A DNA stretch of 64,000 bases from Streptomyces bauhiniae (GTDB lineage: Bacteria > Actinomycetota > Actinomycetes > Streptomycetales > Streptomycetaceae). Shown piece by piece: positions 9,853 through 39,243 of the stretch. The position numbers and the translations under genes were made by a program. How positions within the stretch are numbered: the first letter of the stretch is position 1; the number at the start of each line of letters is the position of its first letter. The notes below the pieces were generated by a model that saw only the letters and a program-made list of their open reading frames with translations, was not told where the DNA came from and searched no databases. The stretch spans positions 186,001-250,000 of the forward strand of contig NZ_SRRT01000005.1 of the NCBI RefSeq assembly GCF_004784475.1, read 5' to 3'.

Positions 9853-9873
9853 TTTTACCGGCCCTTGGTAAAA
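9853..9873. repeat. Inverted repeat TTTTACC/GGTAAAA
   Basis: A perfect 7-bp inverted repeat with a 7-base spacer lies between the divided ends of the MpaB-type oxygenase gene (stop at 9887) and the RHS gene start (9718), both on the minus strand. It may be a weak terminator for the oxygenase gene or an operator for the RHS gene. It is AT-rich in a very GC-rich setting, which makes chance less likely. Confidence 0.45.
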
Positions 9874-9886
9874 GACGATCAAGGAC

Positions 9887-10744
9887 TCAGCGCGGAAGCC
9901 GAGCCGGGCCGGGGCGCGCGGAGGGGCCCAGGCGGGCGACCGCGTGCAGCAGGTGCCGGGGTGGGGCCTGGCGGCGCAGGGAGTTGGGGATCGCGCGCAG
10001 GAGGGTACCCGTGGTTCGCAGGCGGCGGGTGACCGTGGCGGGCGGGGGCGCGGGGCGGCCGTAGAGGGCGTGGGCCCAGGTGGGCAGGGAGGCGTAGGCG
10101 AGGCCGGCGACGTGGCGCCAGAGGAGGGCGCGGGCGGGGACGAGGAGGGGGTGGACCGGCGGGCGGCGCAGGAAGTCGTCGACCTCGCGGGCCTCGGGTC
10201 CTGCGGCCAGCTCGGGGCGGACCTTCTCGAAGTAGGCGTGGAGCGCCGCTCGGTCGGCGGGGACGTCGGCCGGGTCGAGGCCGACCAGGCGGGCGCCGGC
10301 CCGGTGCTCGGCGAGGTACCGGTCGGCCTGGGCGCCGGTGAGCGGGAAGCCGGAGCGGTGGACCACCTGGAGGTAGGACTCGACCTCGGCGCAGTGCACC
10401 CAGAGCAGCAGCTCCGGCTCGCCGACCCCGTAGCGCTCACCGGTGTCCGGGTCGGTCGCGGTCAGCATGCTGTGGATCTTGCGTACGCGCTCACCGGCGC
10501 GCTCGGCGTCCTCGGTGGTGCCGTAGGTGGTGACGCCGACGAAGTCCGCGGTGCGCAGCAGCCTGCCCCAGGCGTCCCGGCGGAATTCGGAGTTCTGCAG
10601 CACACCGCGCACCGCGCGCGGATGCAGGGCCTGGAGATAGAGCGCACGGATGCCGGCGATCCACATCATCGGGTCGGCGTGCACCTGCCAGGTCACCGAG
10701 GCCGGGGTGAACAGGCCGGGATCGCGTCCGCGCGCGTCGTCCAT
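9887..10744 (-). CDS. MpaB-type oxygenase (DUF2236 family)
   Basis: 285 residues. The segment ALYLQALHPRAVRGVLQNS with downstream FVGVTTYGTTEDAERAGERV and the acidic LLLWVHCAEVESYLQV is the DUF2236 / oxygenase MpaB pattern, a haem b-binding family related to latex clearing protein; conserved His and Arg residues in these motifs bind haem. Substrates of Streptomyces members are mostly unknown. Start ATG at 10744 gives MDDARGRDPG, with only a modest GCGGG ribosome site. It stands 39 bases downstream of the DUF326 gene on the same strand. No signal peptide is visible. Confidence 0.85.
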   Translation of the reverse strand: MDDARGRDPGLFTPASVTWQVHADPMMWIAGIRALYLQALHPRAVRGVLQNSEFRRDAWGRLLRTADFVGVTTYGTTEDAERAGERVRKIHSMLTATDPDTGERYGVGEPELLLWVHCAEVESYLQVVHRSGFPLTGAQADRYLAEHRAGARLVGLDPADVPADRAALHAYFEKVRPELAAGPEAREVDDFLRRPPVHPLLVPARALLWRHVAGLAYASLPTWAHALYGRPAPPPATVTRRLRTTGTLLRAIPNSLRRQAPPRHLLHAVARLGPSARPGPARLPR

Positions 10745-10783
10745 GCCCGCAGGCTACGCCGTGCTTCCCGCGCAAGGACAGGG

Positions 10784-11257
10784 TCAGGCGGCGAGGGCCG
10801 CCATGAAGTCCGTGCACGCCTGGGCGCAGGTGCGGCAGGCGTTGGCGGCGTTCTCGGCGCCGGGCTGGCCGTCGAACGCCTCGGCCGCCTCGACGCAGAG
10901 CGAGCGGCACCATTCGAGCTGGAGCCTGATCTCGTCCTCGGTGCCCTCGCCGTCCGCGCGGCCCTCCTCGGAGAGCGCGCGGCAGGTGGTGTCGCACACC
11001 TCGGCGCACATGATCCCGAGGCGCCGGGCGCGCTCCTGCCCGGCGGTGCCGTACGAGCCGACGAGGCTGGCGCGCACCGCGCAGGCCCGCGCACAGTCGG
11101 AGCAAGCCTGGGCGCAGGCGAACCGGTCCTCCAGGAACTGGTAGAGCTGCTCGCGTGAAGGGTGGGGCGGAGGTGTCACAGGGGGCGGGTAGCCGTGGCA
11201 CGGCGGCATAAACGCGTGGGCAACGGCCTGGTGGGCGCCGAAAGTTCCGATCAACAC
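10784..11257 (-). CDS. DUF326 four-helix-bundle Cys-rich (copper-binding-like) protein
   Basis: Up to 157 residues. The body is a DUF326-type four-helix bundle with many paired Cys: CAQACSDCARAC, CAEVCDTTC, CRSLC and CRTCAQAC. In this family the Cys residues line the helix core; members of the related Csp group store Cu(I). Whether this one stores copper is inferred. The start is uncertain. A GTG at 11257 gives the longest frame, but an ATG at 11209 (MPPCHGYPPP) or a GTG just before the PSREQL segment would also leave the whole bundle intact, and none has a good ribosome site. Confidence 0.8.
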   Translation of the reverse strand: MLIGTFGAHQAVAHAFMPPCHGYPPPVTPPPHPSREQLYQFLEDRFACAQACSDCARACAVRASLVGSYGTAGQERARRLGIMCAEVCDTTCRALSEEGRADGEGTEDEIRLQLEWCRSLCVEAAEAFDGQPGAENAANACRTCAQACTDFMAALAA

Positions 11258-11322
11258 CGGGTGCTACGAACGACCACGCAAAGTGTCCGGTTCGTACCCT
11301 TTGTACGGGGTACTCCACTGCT

Positions 11323-11688
11323 ATGGACACCGCAATGACACAGTTGGCGGCACCGAGCGGGCTCATCAGCCTGGTGCTCTTTGTCGTGGCCGTCGGCGTG
11401 CTGGCGCTGCTCGGGGGCGGCTTCTGGATCAACAGCCGGATCAAGGACAGGGAGCCACCCCGGCCCAGCGCCGAGGAACAGCCGCACCTTCCCCCGGAGG
11501 GCGTGACTCGGGAGATACAGGAGAACCGGGAACCCGACGAGATCCCGCAGACCCCCAAGGGCGGGCGCGCGCTCACCCCGTACGAACTCCACAACATGCA
11601 CACCAGGCCCAGTGAGAACAAGGACCGGCCGCGCTGGAGCAAGGGGTCCAGCGGCTCCTTCGGCGGGGGCGGTCTGGGCGCCCACTGA
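11323..11688 (+). CDS. DUF6479-like membrane-anchored protein
   Basis: 121 residues. One transmembrane helix near residues 13-37 (LISLVLFVVAVGVLALLGGGFW) is followed by a charged, Pro-rich cytoplasmic or surface tail that ends in a Gly-rich segment (SGSFGGGGLGAH). The motif GRALTPYELHNMHTRPS is shared by the small Streptomyces family DUF6479. No function is known. A second ATG four codons in (MTQLAAPSG) could also be the start; neither has a clear ribosome site. It is divergent from the DUF326 gene and convergent with the isomerase gene. Confidence 0.75.
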   Translation: MDTAMTQLAAPSGLISLVLFVVAVGVLALLGGGFWINSRIKDREPPRPSAEEQPHLPPEGVTREIQENREPDEIPQTPKGGRALTPYELHNMHTRPSENKDRPRWSKGSSGSFGGGGLGAH

Positions 11689-11715
11689 CCCGGAACCCCT
11701 CCTGCGGGGACCGCC

Positions 11716-12165
11716 TCAGCGTGGCCGTGCGTCGAGTTCTTCGACGTGGGCCACGTTGCGGCGGTCCTCCTCGTCCCTGCTGGGCGCGGCCGCGAACCAG
11801 GCGTCGAGGATCTCCTTCAGCAGCGGCTCCGAGGTGAGGCGCAGGCTGAGGGCGAGGACATTGGCGTCGTTCCAGCGGCGCGCGCCCTCCGCCGTGGCGG
11901 CATCCGCGCAGAGCGCGGCGCGCACGCCGGGGACCTTGTTCGCGGCGATCGAGGCGCCGGTGCCGGTCCAGCAGCACACGACCGCCTGCTCGGCCGCGCC
12001 CTCGGCCACCTCCCGCGCGGCGGCCTCGGAGCACACCGCCCACTGGGGGTCGGCCCCGGCCCGCAGCGCGCCGTGCTCGCGCACCTCGTGACCCCGCTCG
12101 CGCAGCCTGGCCACGAGAAGACGGGCCACCGGTTCGTCCATGTCGGAGGAGACGGAGATCCGCAC
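11716..12165 (-). CDS. RpiB/LacAB-family sugar-phosphate isomerase
   Basis: About 149 residues. RpiB/LacA/LacB enzymes interconvert aldose and ketose phosphates such as ribose-5-P and ribulose-5-P. The family motif VVCCWTGTGASIAANKVPGVRAALC is clear, and ARRWNDANVLALSLR supplies the usual phosphate-binding Asn and Arg region. The start GTG at 12165 (VRISVSSDMDEPVARLL) follows AAAAGGGG by six bases; the in-frame ATG at 12183 lies inside that site and is less likely. The catalytic Cys position of RpiB falls in the VVCCWTGTG segment. The true sugar substrate cannot be told. Confidence 0.88.
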   Translation of the reverse strand: MRISVSSDMDEPVARLLVARLRERGHEVREHGALRAGADPQWAVCSEAAAREVAEGAAEQAVVCCWTGTGASIAANKVPGVRAALCADAATAEGARRWNDANVLALSLRLTSEPLLKEILDAWFAAAPSRDEEDRRNVAHVEELDARPR

Positions 12166-12259
12166 GGGGCACCCCTTTTCCATTTCGCCTGTTCAGGACC
12201 CCACGCTACCCAACTCGGCCCTGGATGCCGACAGATGGGATTGACGGCACCGCGTTTAC

Positions 12260-12278
12260 TTAGAGTAGCCTTGCCTAA
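12260..12278 (+). promoter_or_regulatory. Iron box upstream of the ABC half-transporter operon
   Basis: TTAGAGTAGCCTTGCCTAA matches about 14 of 19 bases of the Streptomyces DmdR1/IdeR operator (TTAGGTTAGGCTCACCTAA, recalled from the literature). It ends 26 bases before the GTG of the first ABC gene, so the regulator bound with Fe(II) would block that promoter. Confidence 0.8.
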
Positions 12279-12304
12279 GTTGACCGGTTTCCGGAGGGTG
12301 GCTG

Positions 12305-14008
12305 GTGGGATCAGGGGAACCGTCGGGGCGGGATGTCCTGGCACGCTCGGTCAGGGGTCAGGCGCGGCGTGTCGCGCTCGGCGCGGGGTTCGGCTGTGTG
12401 CACCAACTGGGGGAAGCCCTGGTGCCGGTGCTGATCGGCGTGGTCATCGACCAGGCCGTGGCCGGCCGGGACGCCGGGCGGCTGCTGCTGTGGCTGGCCG
12501 TGCTGGCGGTCATGTACGTCTGTCTGTCCTGGAGCTTCCGGCTGGGCGCCCGCTCCGGTGAGCGCGCCGCCGAGGAGGCCGCGCACACGCTCCGGCTCGC
12601 GGTGGTGCGCCGGGTGCTCGACCCGCGCGGCGGCGCCGAGGCGGGGCTGCTGCCCGGCGAGCTGGCGAACGTGGCCACCGAGGACGCCAAGCGGGTCGGC
12701 GCGGTCAACATGGCGCTGATGAGCGGGATGTGGGCGGTCGCGGGCATCACGGTCAGCGCGGTCGCGCTGCTGGTGACGTCCGTACCGCTGGGCCTGATCG
12801 TGCTGCTCGGCACGCCGGTGCTGCTGTGGCTGGGGCATCTGCTGAGCAAGCCCTTGGAGCGGCGCAGCGAGGCCGAGCAGGACCGGGCCGCGCACGCCTC
12901 CGGGGTGGCCGCCGATCTGGTGTCCGGGCTGCGGGTGCTGAAGGGGCTGGGCGCGGAGCGGGCCGCGGTCGAGCGCTACCGCCGTACCAGCAGGGTGTCG
13001 CTGGCGGCGACGCTGCGGGCGGCACGCGCCGAGTCCTGGCAGACCGGGCTGGTGCTGGCCCTGACGGGCGGCTTCATCGCGCTGATCGCCCTGGTGGGCG
13101 GCCGGCTCGCCCTCGAAGGGTCGCTGTCGCTCGGCCAGTTGGTGTCGGCGGTGGGTCTGGCGCTGTTCCTGCTGGGCCCGTTGGAGACCTTCGCCTGGGT
13201 GAACGCGGAGCTGGCGCAGGGGCGCGCCTCGGCCGCCCGGATCGCCGAGGTGCTGTCCGCCGCGCCCGCCGTGCACGGCGGTGAGGAAGCGGTGCCGGAG
13301 CCGGTGCGCGGTGCGCTCCGGCTGCGCGGGGTACGGCTCGGCGGCCCGGACGGGGTCGACCTGGAGCTGCCCGCCGGATGCCTGACCGGCATCGCGGTGA
13401 CCGACCCGGCCGGCGCCGAGGCCCTGCTGCGCTGCCTGGGCCGGGAGGCGGACCCGGAGACGGGTTCCGTCGAGCTGGACGGCCTACCCCTGACCCGGCT
13501 GGACCCCGCCGCCCTGCGGGCGTCCGTGCTGGTCGCCGCGCACGACGCGGCCCTGTTCGGCGGGTCCCTCGCGGCGAACGTGACACCGGGCGGGGAGACG
13601 GACGGGCCGAACCCGCTCACCGAGCGTGTGCTCGCCGCCGCCCGGGTGGACGAGGTGGCCCGCTCCCTGCCGCACGGCACCGCCACCGAGGTCGGCGAGG
13701 GCGGCCGCTCCCTCTCCGGCGGTCAGCGCCAACGCGTGCTGCTGGCAAGGGCGTTGCGCACCGAGGCACCCGTCCTGGTGCTGCACGACCCGACGACCGC
13801 CGTGGACGCGGTCACCGAGGCGCGGATCGCGGAGGGGCTCAAGGAGATACGGCGGGGGCGCACCACGGTCGTGGTGACCAACAGCCCCGCCCTGCTCGCC
13901 GTGACCGACCGCGTCGTCCTCCTCGACGGCGGCCGGATCGGCGCCGAGGGCACCCATGAACAGCTCGTACGGGCCGACGCCACCTACCGGACGGCGGTGC
14001 TCGCATGA
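12305..14008 (+). CDS. ABC half-transporter (TMD-NBD) with a degenerate ATP site, siderophore export/uptake
   Basis: 567 residues; TMD about 1-310 with several membrane helices, NBD about 335-560. The NBD keeps a perfect signature (SLSGGQRQRVLLARAL). The Walker A region reads AVTDPAGAEALLRCL with no P-loop Lys, Walker B reads VLVLHDPTT, and the H-loop His is Asn (VVVTNSPAL). It should not hydrolyse ATP alone. It overlaps the next gene by four bases (ATGA), whose NBD is complementary, so the two should form a heterodimer. GTG start at 12305 follows GGAGGG at 12293. Resembles the paired half-transporters of coelichelin-type clusters. Direction of transport (export of the siderophore or IrtAB-like import) cannot be told from sequence. 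Confidence 0.88.
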   Translation: MGSGEPSGRDVLARSVRGQARRVALGAGFGCVHQLGEALVPVLIGVVIDQAVAGRDAGRLLLWLAVLAVMYVCLSWSFRLGARSGERAAEEAAHTLRLAVVRRVLDPRGGAEAGLLPGELANVATEDAKRVGAVNMALMSGMWAVAGITVSAVALLVTSVPLGLIVLLGTPVLLWLGHLLSKPLERRSEAEQDRAAHASGVAADLVSGLRVLKGLGAERAAVERYRRTSRVSLAATLRAARAESWQTGLVLALTGGFIALIALVGGRLALEGSLSLGQLVSAVGLALFLLGPLETFAWVNAELAQGRASAARIAEVLSAAPAVHGGEEAVPEPVRGALRLRGVRLGGPDGVDLELPAGCLTGIAVTDPAGAEALLRCLGREADPETGSVELDGLPLTRLDPAALRASVLVAAHDAALFGGSLAANVTPGGETDGPNPLTERVLAAARVDEVARSLPHGTATEVGEGGRSLSGGQRQRVLLARALRTEAPVLVLHDPTTAVDAVTEARIAEGLKEIRRGRTTVVVTNSPALLAVTDRVVLLDGGRIGAEGTHEQLVRADATYRTAVLA

Positions 14009-15780
14009 CCACCCGGCAGACCGACGACTCGACGCTCCTGCCCATCGCCACCCCGGCCCGCACCCGCGCCGTGGTGCGTGAACTGCTGCGCCCGCAGAAG
14101 GGGTTGGAGTTCGGCGGGTTCGGGCTGCTGGTGCTGGCCACCTCGGTGGGTCTGGTCACCCAGCCGCTGCTCGGGCACATCGTGGACCTGGTCACCGAGC
14201 ACCGCGCCCCGAGCGCCCTGACCTGGCCGGTGGCCGCGCTGGCGGGGGTCGCCGTGGCGCAGGGCGTGCTCACCGCGCTCGGCATGTCGCTGGTGTCCCG
14301 GCTCGGCGAGACCGCGCTGGCCAGGCTGCGCGAGCTGTTCGTGGAGCGGGCCCTCGCGCTGCCGCTGGAGCGGGTGGAACGGGCGGGCTCCGGCGACCTC
14401 AACGCCCGCGTCACCCGCGACGTCTCCCGGGTCGCGGACGCGGTGCGCGGCGCGCTGCCCGAACTGGCCCGCTCCGCGCTCTCCATCGTGCTGACCCTCG
14501 GCGCACTCGCCCTGCTGGACTGGCGGTTCCTGCTGGCCGCGCTGCTCGCCGTACCGGTGCAGGCGCACACCGCCCGCTGGTACGTGCGCAACGCGGTCCC
14601 GCTGTACGCCAGCGAGCGGATCGCGGCCGGGGCCCAGCAGCAGCAGTTGCTCGACACCATCGGCGGCGCCCGCACGGTCCGCGCGCACCGGCTGCAGGAC
14701 GGCCACACCGGCCAGGTGACCGCGCGTTCGCGGGCGGCCGTGGAGCTGACGATGCGCGGGGTGCGGCTGGTGCTGCGCTTCTACGCCCGGCTGCACATCG
14801 CCGAGTACATCGGGCTGGCCGCCGTGCTGGTCACCGGCTTCCTGCTGGTGCGCTCCGGTTCGGCGTCGGTGGGTACGGCCACGGCGGCCGCCCTGTACTT
14901 CCACAGCCTCTTCGGCCCGGTCAACACCGCCTTGGTGCTGCTGGACGACGCCCAGTCCGCGACCGCCGGACTGGCCCGCCTGGTCGGCGTGGTGGACGAA
15001 CCCGCACCGGCGAAGGCCGAGCAGGCGGACCTTCCGGCGCCCGACCCGTCGGTGACGCTCACCGGGGTCTCGCACGCGTATCTGCCGGGCCGCCCGGTGC
15101 TGCACGGCGTGGACCTGGAGGTGCGGCCCAAGGAGCGGGTCGCGCTGGTCGGCACCACCGGCGCGGGCAAGACGACGCTGGCCAAGCTGGTGGCCGGACT
15201 GCACTCCCCCACAGTGGGCCGGGTCGACGTCGGCGGCGCCGGACCGGAGGCCGCCTCCCGCCTGGTCGGCCTGGTGACCCAGGAGGTCCATGTCTTCGCC
15301 GGCCCCCTCGCCGACGACCTGCGGCTGGCCCGCCCGGACGCGAGCGACGAGGAGCTGCGCGAGGCGCTGACCGCGGTGGGCGCCCTCGGCTGGGCCGAGG
15401 CCCTGCCCGAGGGGCTGGACACGGTGGTCGGCGAGGGCGGGCACCGGCTCACCGCCGACCGCGCCCAGCAGCTCGCGCTGGCCCGGCTGATGCTCGCCGA
15501 CCGGCCCGTGGTCGTCCTCGACGAGGCGACGGCCGAGGCCGGCAGTTCGGGCGCCCGGCTGCTGGACGAGGCGGCCGAGCGCGCGCTGCGCGGCCGTACC
15601 GCCCTCGTGGTGGCCCACCGGCTCAGCCAGGCGGCGGCCGCCGACCGGATCGTCGTCCTGAGCGACGGCCGGGTGGTGGAGAGCGGCACGCACGCCGAAC
15701 TCCTCGCCGCCGAGGGCGCGTACGCCGCCCTGTGGCACGCCTGGTCCGGCAGCCGCTCCCCCGCCGAGGCAGGCCCCTGA
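14005..15780 (+). CDS. ABC half-transporter (TMD-NBD) with intact Walker sites and lost signature
   Basis: 591 residues; TMD about 20-330, NBD about 350-585. Walker A GTTGAGKTT, Q-loop LVTQEVHVF, Walker B VVVLDEAT and H-loop VVAHRLSQ are intact. The signature, normally LSGGQ, reads RLTADRAQQLALARL, and the D-loop reads AEAGSSG. With the first gene it makes one complete composite ATP site (its own Walker A/B plus the partner's LSGGQ) and one dead site. The ATG at 14005 overlaps the previous stop (ATGA). It is the second gene of the iron-box operon. This asymmetry matches known heterodimeric exporters such as TM287/288; which substrate is carried is inferred from location only. Confidence 0.9.
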   Translation: MTTRQTDDSTLLPIATPARTRAVVRELLRPQKGLEFGGFGLLVLATSVGLVTQPLLGHIVDLVTEHRAPSALTWPVAALAGVAVAQGVLTALGMSLVSRLGETALARLRELFVERALALPLERVERAGSGDLNARVTRDVSRVADAVRGALPELARSALSIVLTLGALALLDWRFLLAALLAVPVQAHTARWYVRNAVPLYASERIAAGAQQQQLLDTIGGARTVRAHRLQDGHTGQVTARSRAAVELTMRGVRLVLRFYARLHIAEYIGLAAVLVTGFLLVRSGSASVGTATAAALYFHSLFGPVNTALVLLDDAQSATAGLARLVGVVDEPAPAKAEQADLPAPDPSVTLTGVSHAYLPGRPVLHGVDLEVRPKERVALVGTTGAGKTTLAKLVAGLHSPTVGRVDVGGAGPEAASRLVGLVTQEVHVFAGPLADDLRLARPDASDEELREALTAVGALGWAEALPEGLDTVVGEGGHRLTADRAQQLALARLMLADRPVVVLDEATAEAGSSGARLLDEAAERALRGRTALVVAHRLSQAAAADRIVVLSDGRVVESGTHAELLAAEGAYAALWHAWSGSRSPAEAGP

Positions 15781-15831
15781 CCCCGCAACCCCCACGCGCA
15801 GGACCTTTCACCCCGAAGAGAAGGATCACCG

Positions 15832-16896
15832 ATGCCCCGCGCCACCAGAGCCTCCCGGCTGACCGGCCTGCTCACCTCCGTACTCCTGCTCGCGGTGACC
15901 GCCGTCGCCTGCGGCTCCTCCGACTCCGATGCCGGCTCCGGCTCGCCCGACGCCAAGGGCTCGTCGAGCAGCGCGTTCCCGGTGACGATCGGCCACAAGT
16001 ACGGCAGTACGACGATCAAGTCCGAGCCCAAGCGGATCGTCACCGTCGGCCTCACCGACCAGGACGCCGTGCTCGCGCTGGGCAAGGTGCCGGTGGGCAC
16101 GACCGAGTGGCTGGGCGGCTACAAGGGCGCGGTCGGGCCCTGGGCGAAGGACAAGCTGGGCTCCTCCCCCGCGCCGACCGTCCTGAAGGACACCGGCACC
16201 GGCCCGCAGGTCGAGAAGATCGCCGCGCTACGCCCCGACCTGATCCTGGCCGTCTACTCGGGGCTGACCAAGTCCCAGTACGCGAGCCTGTCGAAGTTCG
16301 CCCCGGTGGTGGCCCAGCCGAAGGAGTTCAACGACTTCGGGGTGCCGTGGCAGCGGCAGACCGAGCTGATCGGGAAGGCGCTCGGCAAGGACGCCGAGGC
16401 GAAGAAGCTGGTGGCGGGCGTGCAGGACAAGTTCGCCGCGGCCCGCAAGGCCAATCCGGGCTTCGCGAAGTCGACGGCGGTGGTGGCCACTCCGTACGAC
16501 GGCACGTTCGTGTTCGGCAGCCAGGACCCGCGCTCCCGGCTGCTGTCCGACCTCGGTTTCACCCTGCCCAAGGATCTGGACAAGGTGATCGGGGACAAGT
16601 TCGGCGCCAACATCAGCAAGGAGCGGCTGGACCTGCTCGACCAGGGCGTGGCGCTGTGGATCGTCCCGGACCTCACCTCGGCGGTCACCAAGCTGCACCG
16701 TGACCCGGTCTACGGCGACGAGAAGGTGGTGAAGGAGGGCCGCGAGGTGTTCGTGAAGGAGACCGGCGACTACGGCAACGCGGTCTCGCTGTCCACTGTG
16801 CTGAGCATCCCCTACGTGCTGGACCGCCTGGTCCCGCAGCTCGCGGCCGCGTCGGACGGCAAGCCGGCGACGAAGGTGGGCCAGCCGTCGTCCTGA
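15832..16896 (+). CDS. Iron-siderophore ABC transporter substrate-binding lipoprotein
   Basis: 354 residues. The signal peptide ends in a lipobox (LLLAVTAVACGSS), so the mature protein is lipid-anchored at the outer face of the membrane. The FecB/FhuD-like fold is shown by GHKYGSTTIKSEPKRIVTVG at the start of the mature part, and by IAALRPDLILAVYSGLTKSQY. The protein should bind the ferric siderophore and hand it to the FecCD permeases encoded at 39.2-42.3 kb. It lies 51 bases after the ABC pair, with AGAAGGA before the ATG, and so shares their iron-box promoter. It corresponds in position and family to CchF of coelichelin clusters. Confidence 0.92.
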   Translation: MPRATRASRLTGLLTSVLLLAVTAVACGSSDSDAGSGSPDAKGSSSSAFPVTIGHKYGSTTIKSEPKRIVTVGLTDQDAVLALGKVPVGTTEWLGGYKGAVGPWAKDKLGSSPAPTVLKDTGTGPQVEKIAALRPDLILAVYSGLTKSQYASLSKFAPVVAQPKEFNDFGVPWQRQTELIGKALGKDAEAKKLVAGVQDKFAAARKANPGFAKSTAVVATPYDGTFVFGSQDPRSRLLSDLGFTLPKDLDKVIGDKFGANISKERLDLLDQGVALWIVPDLTSAVTKLHRDPVYGDEKVVKEGREVFVKETGDYGNAVSLSTVLSIPYVLDRLVPQLAAASDGKPATKVGQPSS

Positions 16897-16914
16897 CGTT
16901 CCCGGCATGAAAAG

Positions 16915-16943
16915 GGGGGCGGGCCCGCGTCGGGCCCGCCCCC
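16915..16943. terminator. Bidirectional hairpin terminator
   Basis: A 13-bp perfect stem GGGGGCGGGCCCG / CGGGCCCGCCCCC with a 3-base loop sits between the convergent binding-protein gene (stop at 16896) and mbtH-like gene (stop at 16953). AAAA precedes it and TTCC follows, so it could stop transcription from either side. Confidence 0.8.
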
Positions 16944-16952
16944 TTCCGTATG

Positions 16953-17168
16953 TCAGGCCCCGTCGGCCATGGCCTCGATCAGGCTCTTGGGGCGCATGTC
17001 TGTCCAGTGGGTCTCGATGTGGTCGAGGCACTCCTGGCGGGGCGCGGGGCCGTGGACGACCGTCCAGCCGGGCGGGACGGCCACGAAGTCGGGCCAGAGG
17101 CTGTGCTGGCCCTCGTCGTTGACGAGGACGGTGTAGACGCCGTCGGGGTTCTCGAAGGGGTTGCTCAT
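16953..17168 (-). CDS. mbtH: MbtH-like NRPS partner protein
   Basis: 71 residues, the usual MbtH length. MbtH proteins bind adenylation domains and are needed for folding or activity of many actinobacterial NRPS. The family signature is complete: NPFENPDGVYTVLVNDEGQHSLWP with the conserved SLWP and later CLDHIETHWTDMRPKSL. The ATG at 17168 follows AAGGAGA by eight bases. It starts 36 bases after the NRPS stop on the same strand and is surely co-transcribed with it. It is the only MbtH gene in the window, and so the likely partner of all six A domains here. Confidence 0.95.
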   Translation of the reverse strand: MSNPFENPDGVYTVLVNDEGQHSLWPDFVAVPPGWTVVHGPAPRQECLDHIETHWTDMRPKSLIEAMADGA

Positions 17169-17204
17169 GGTGGGGTTCTCCTTGCCTTGAGGTCGGGACG
17201 GTGG

Positions 17205-38990
<21,786 letters not shown>

Positions 38991-39051
38991 AGGCGCCCGT
39001 GCCTCCCCATAGGTGTGGAACGGCTCAGCGGAGCCGCGACCGCTCGCATAG

Positions 39052-39070
39052 TAAGGTGAGGTTTGCCTAA
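39052..39070 (-). promoter_or_regulatory. Iron box upstream of the NRPS gene
   Basis: On the minus strand the sequence is TTAGGCAAACCTCACCTTA, a good DmdR1/IdeR-type site, 61 bases before the NRPS GTG. It shares the 253-base divergent region with the permease operon box at 39116. Confidence 0.85.
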
Positions 39071-39115
39071 CTCAACAGTCCCCCTTGCGGATTCGGCGGC
39101 CCATCTCACAGCGGC

Positions 39116-39134
39116 TGAGGTTATGCTCACCTAA
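39116..39134 (+). promoter_or_regulatory. Iron box upstream of the FecCD permease operon
   Basis: TGAGGTTATGCTCACCTAA matches 17 of 19 bases of the recalled DmdR1 consensus, the best of the five boxes here. It lies 109 bases before the chosen GTG at 39244. Confidence 0.9.
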
Positions 39135-39243
39135 GTCGCTGCCAGGGCTGTCGTCGCACTCCCCAACTGGGCTTTCCAGTAACGGAGATGACTCGCTCAC
39201 CGGTGCTCGGCGGCACCTCGGACGACGGTATGGAGACCGGCAC

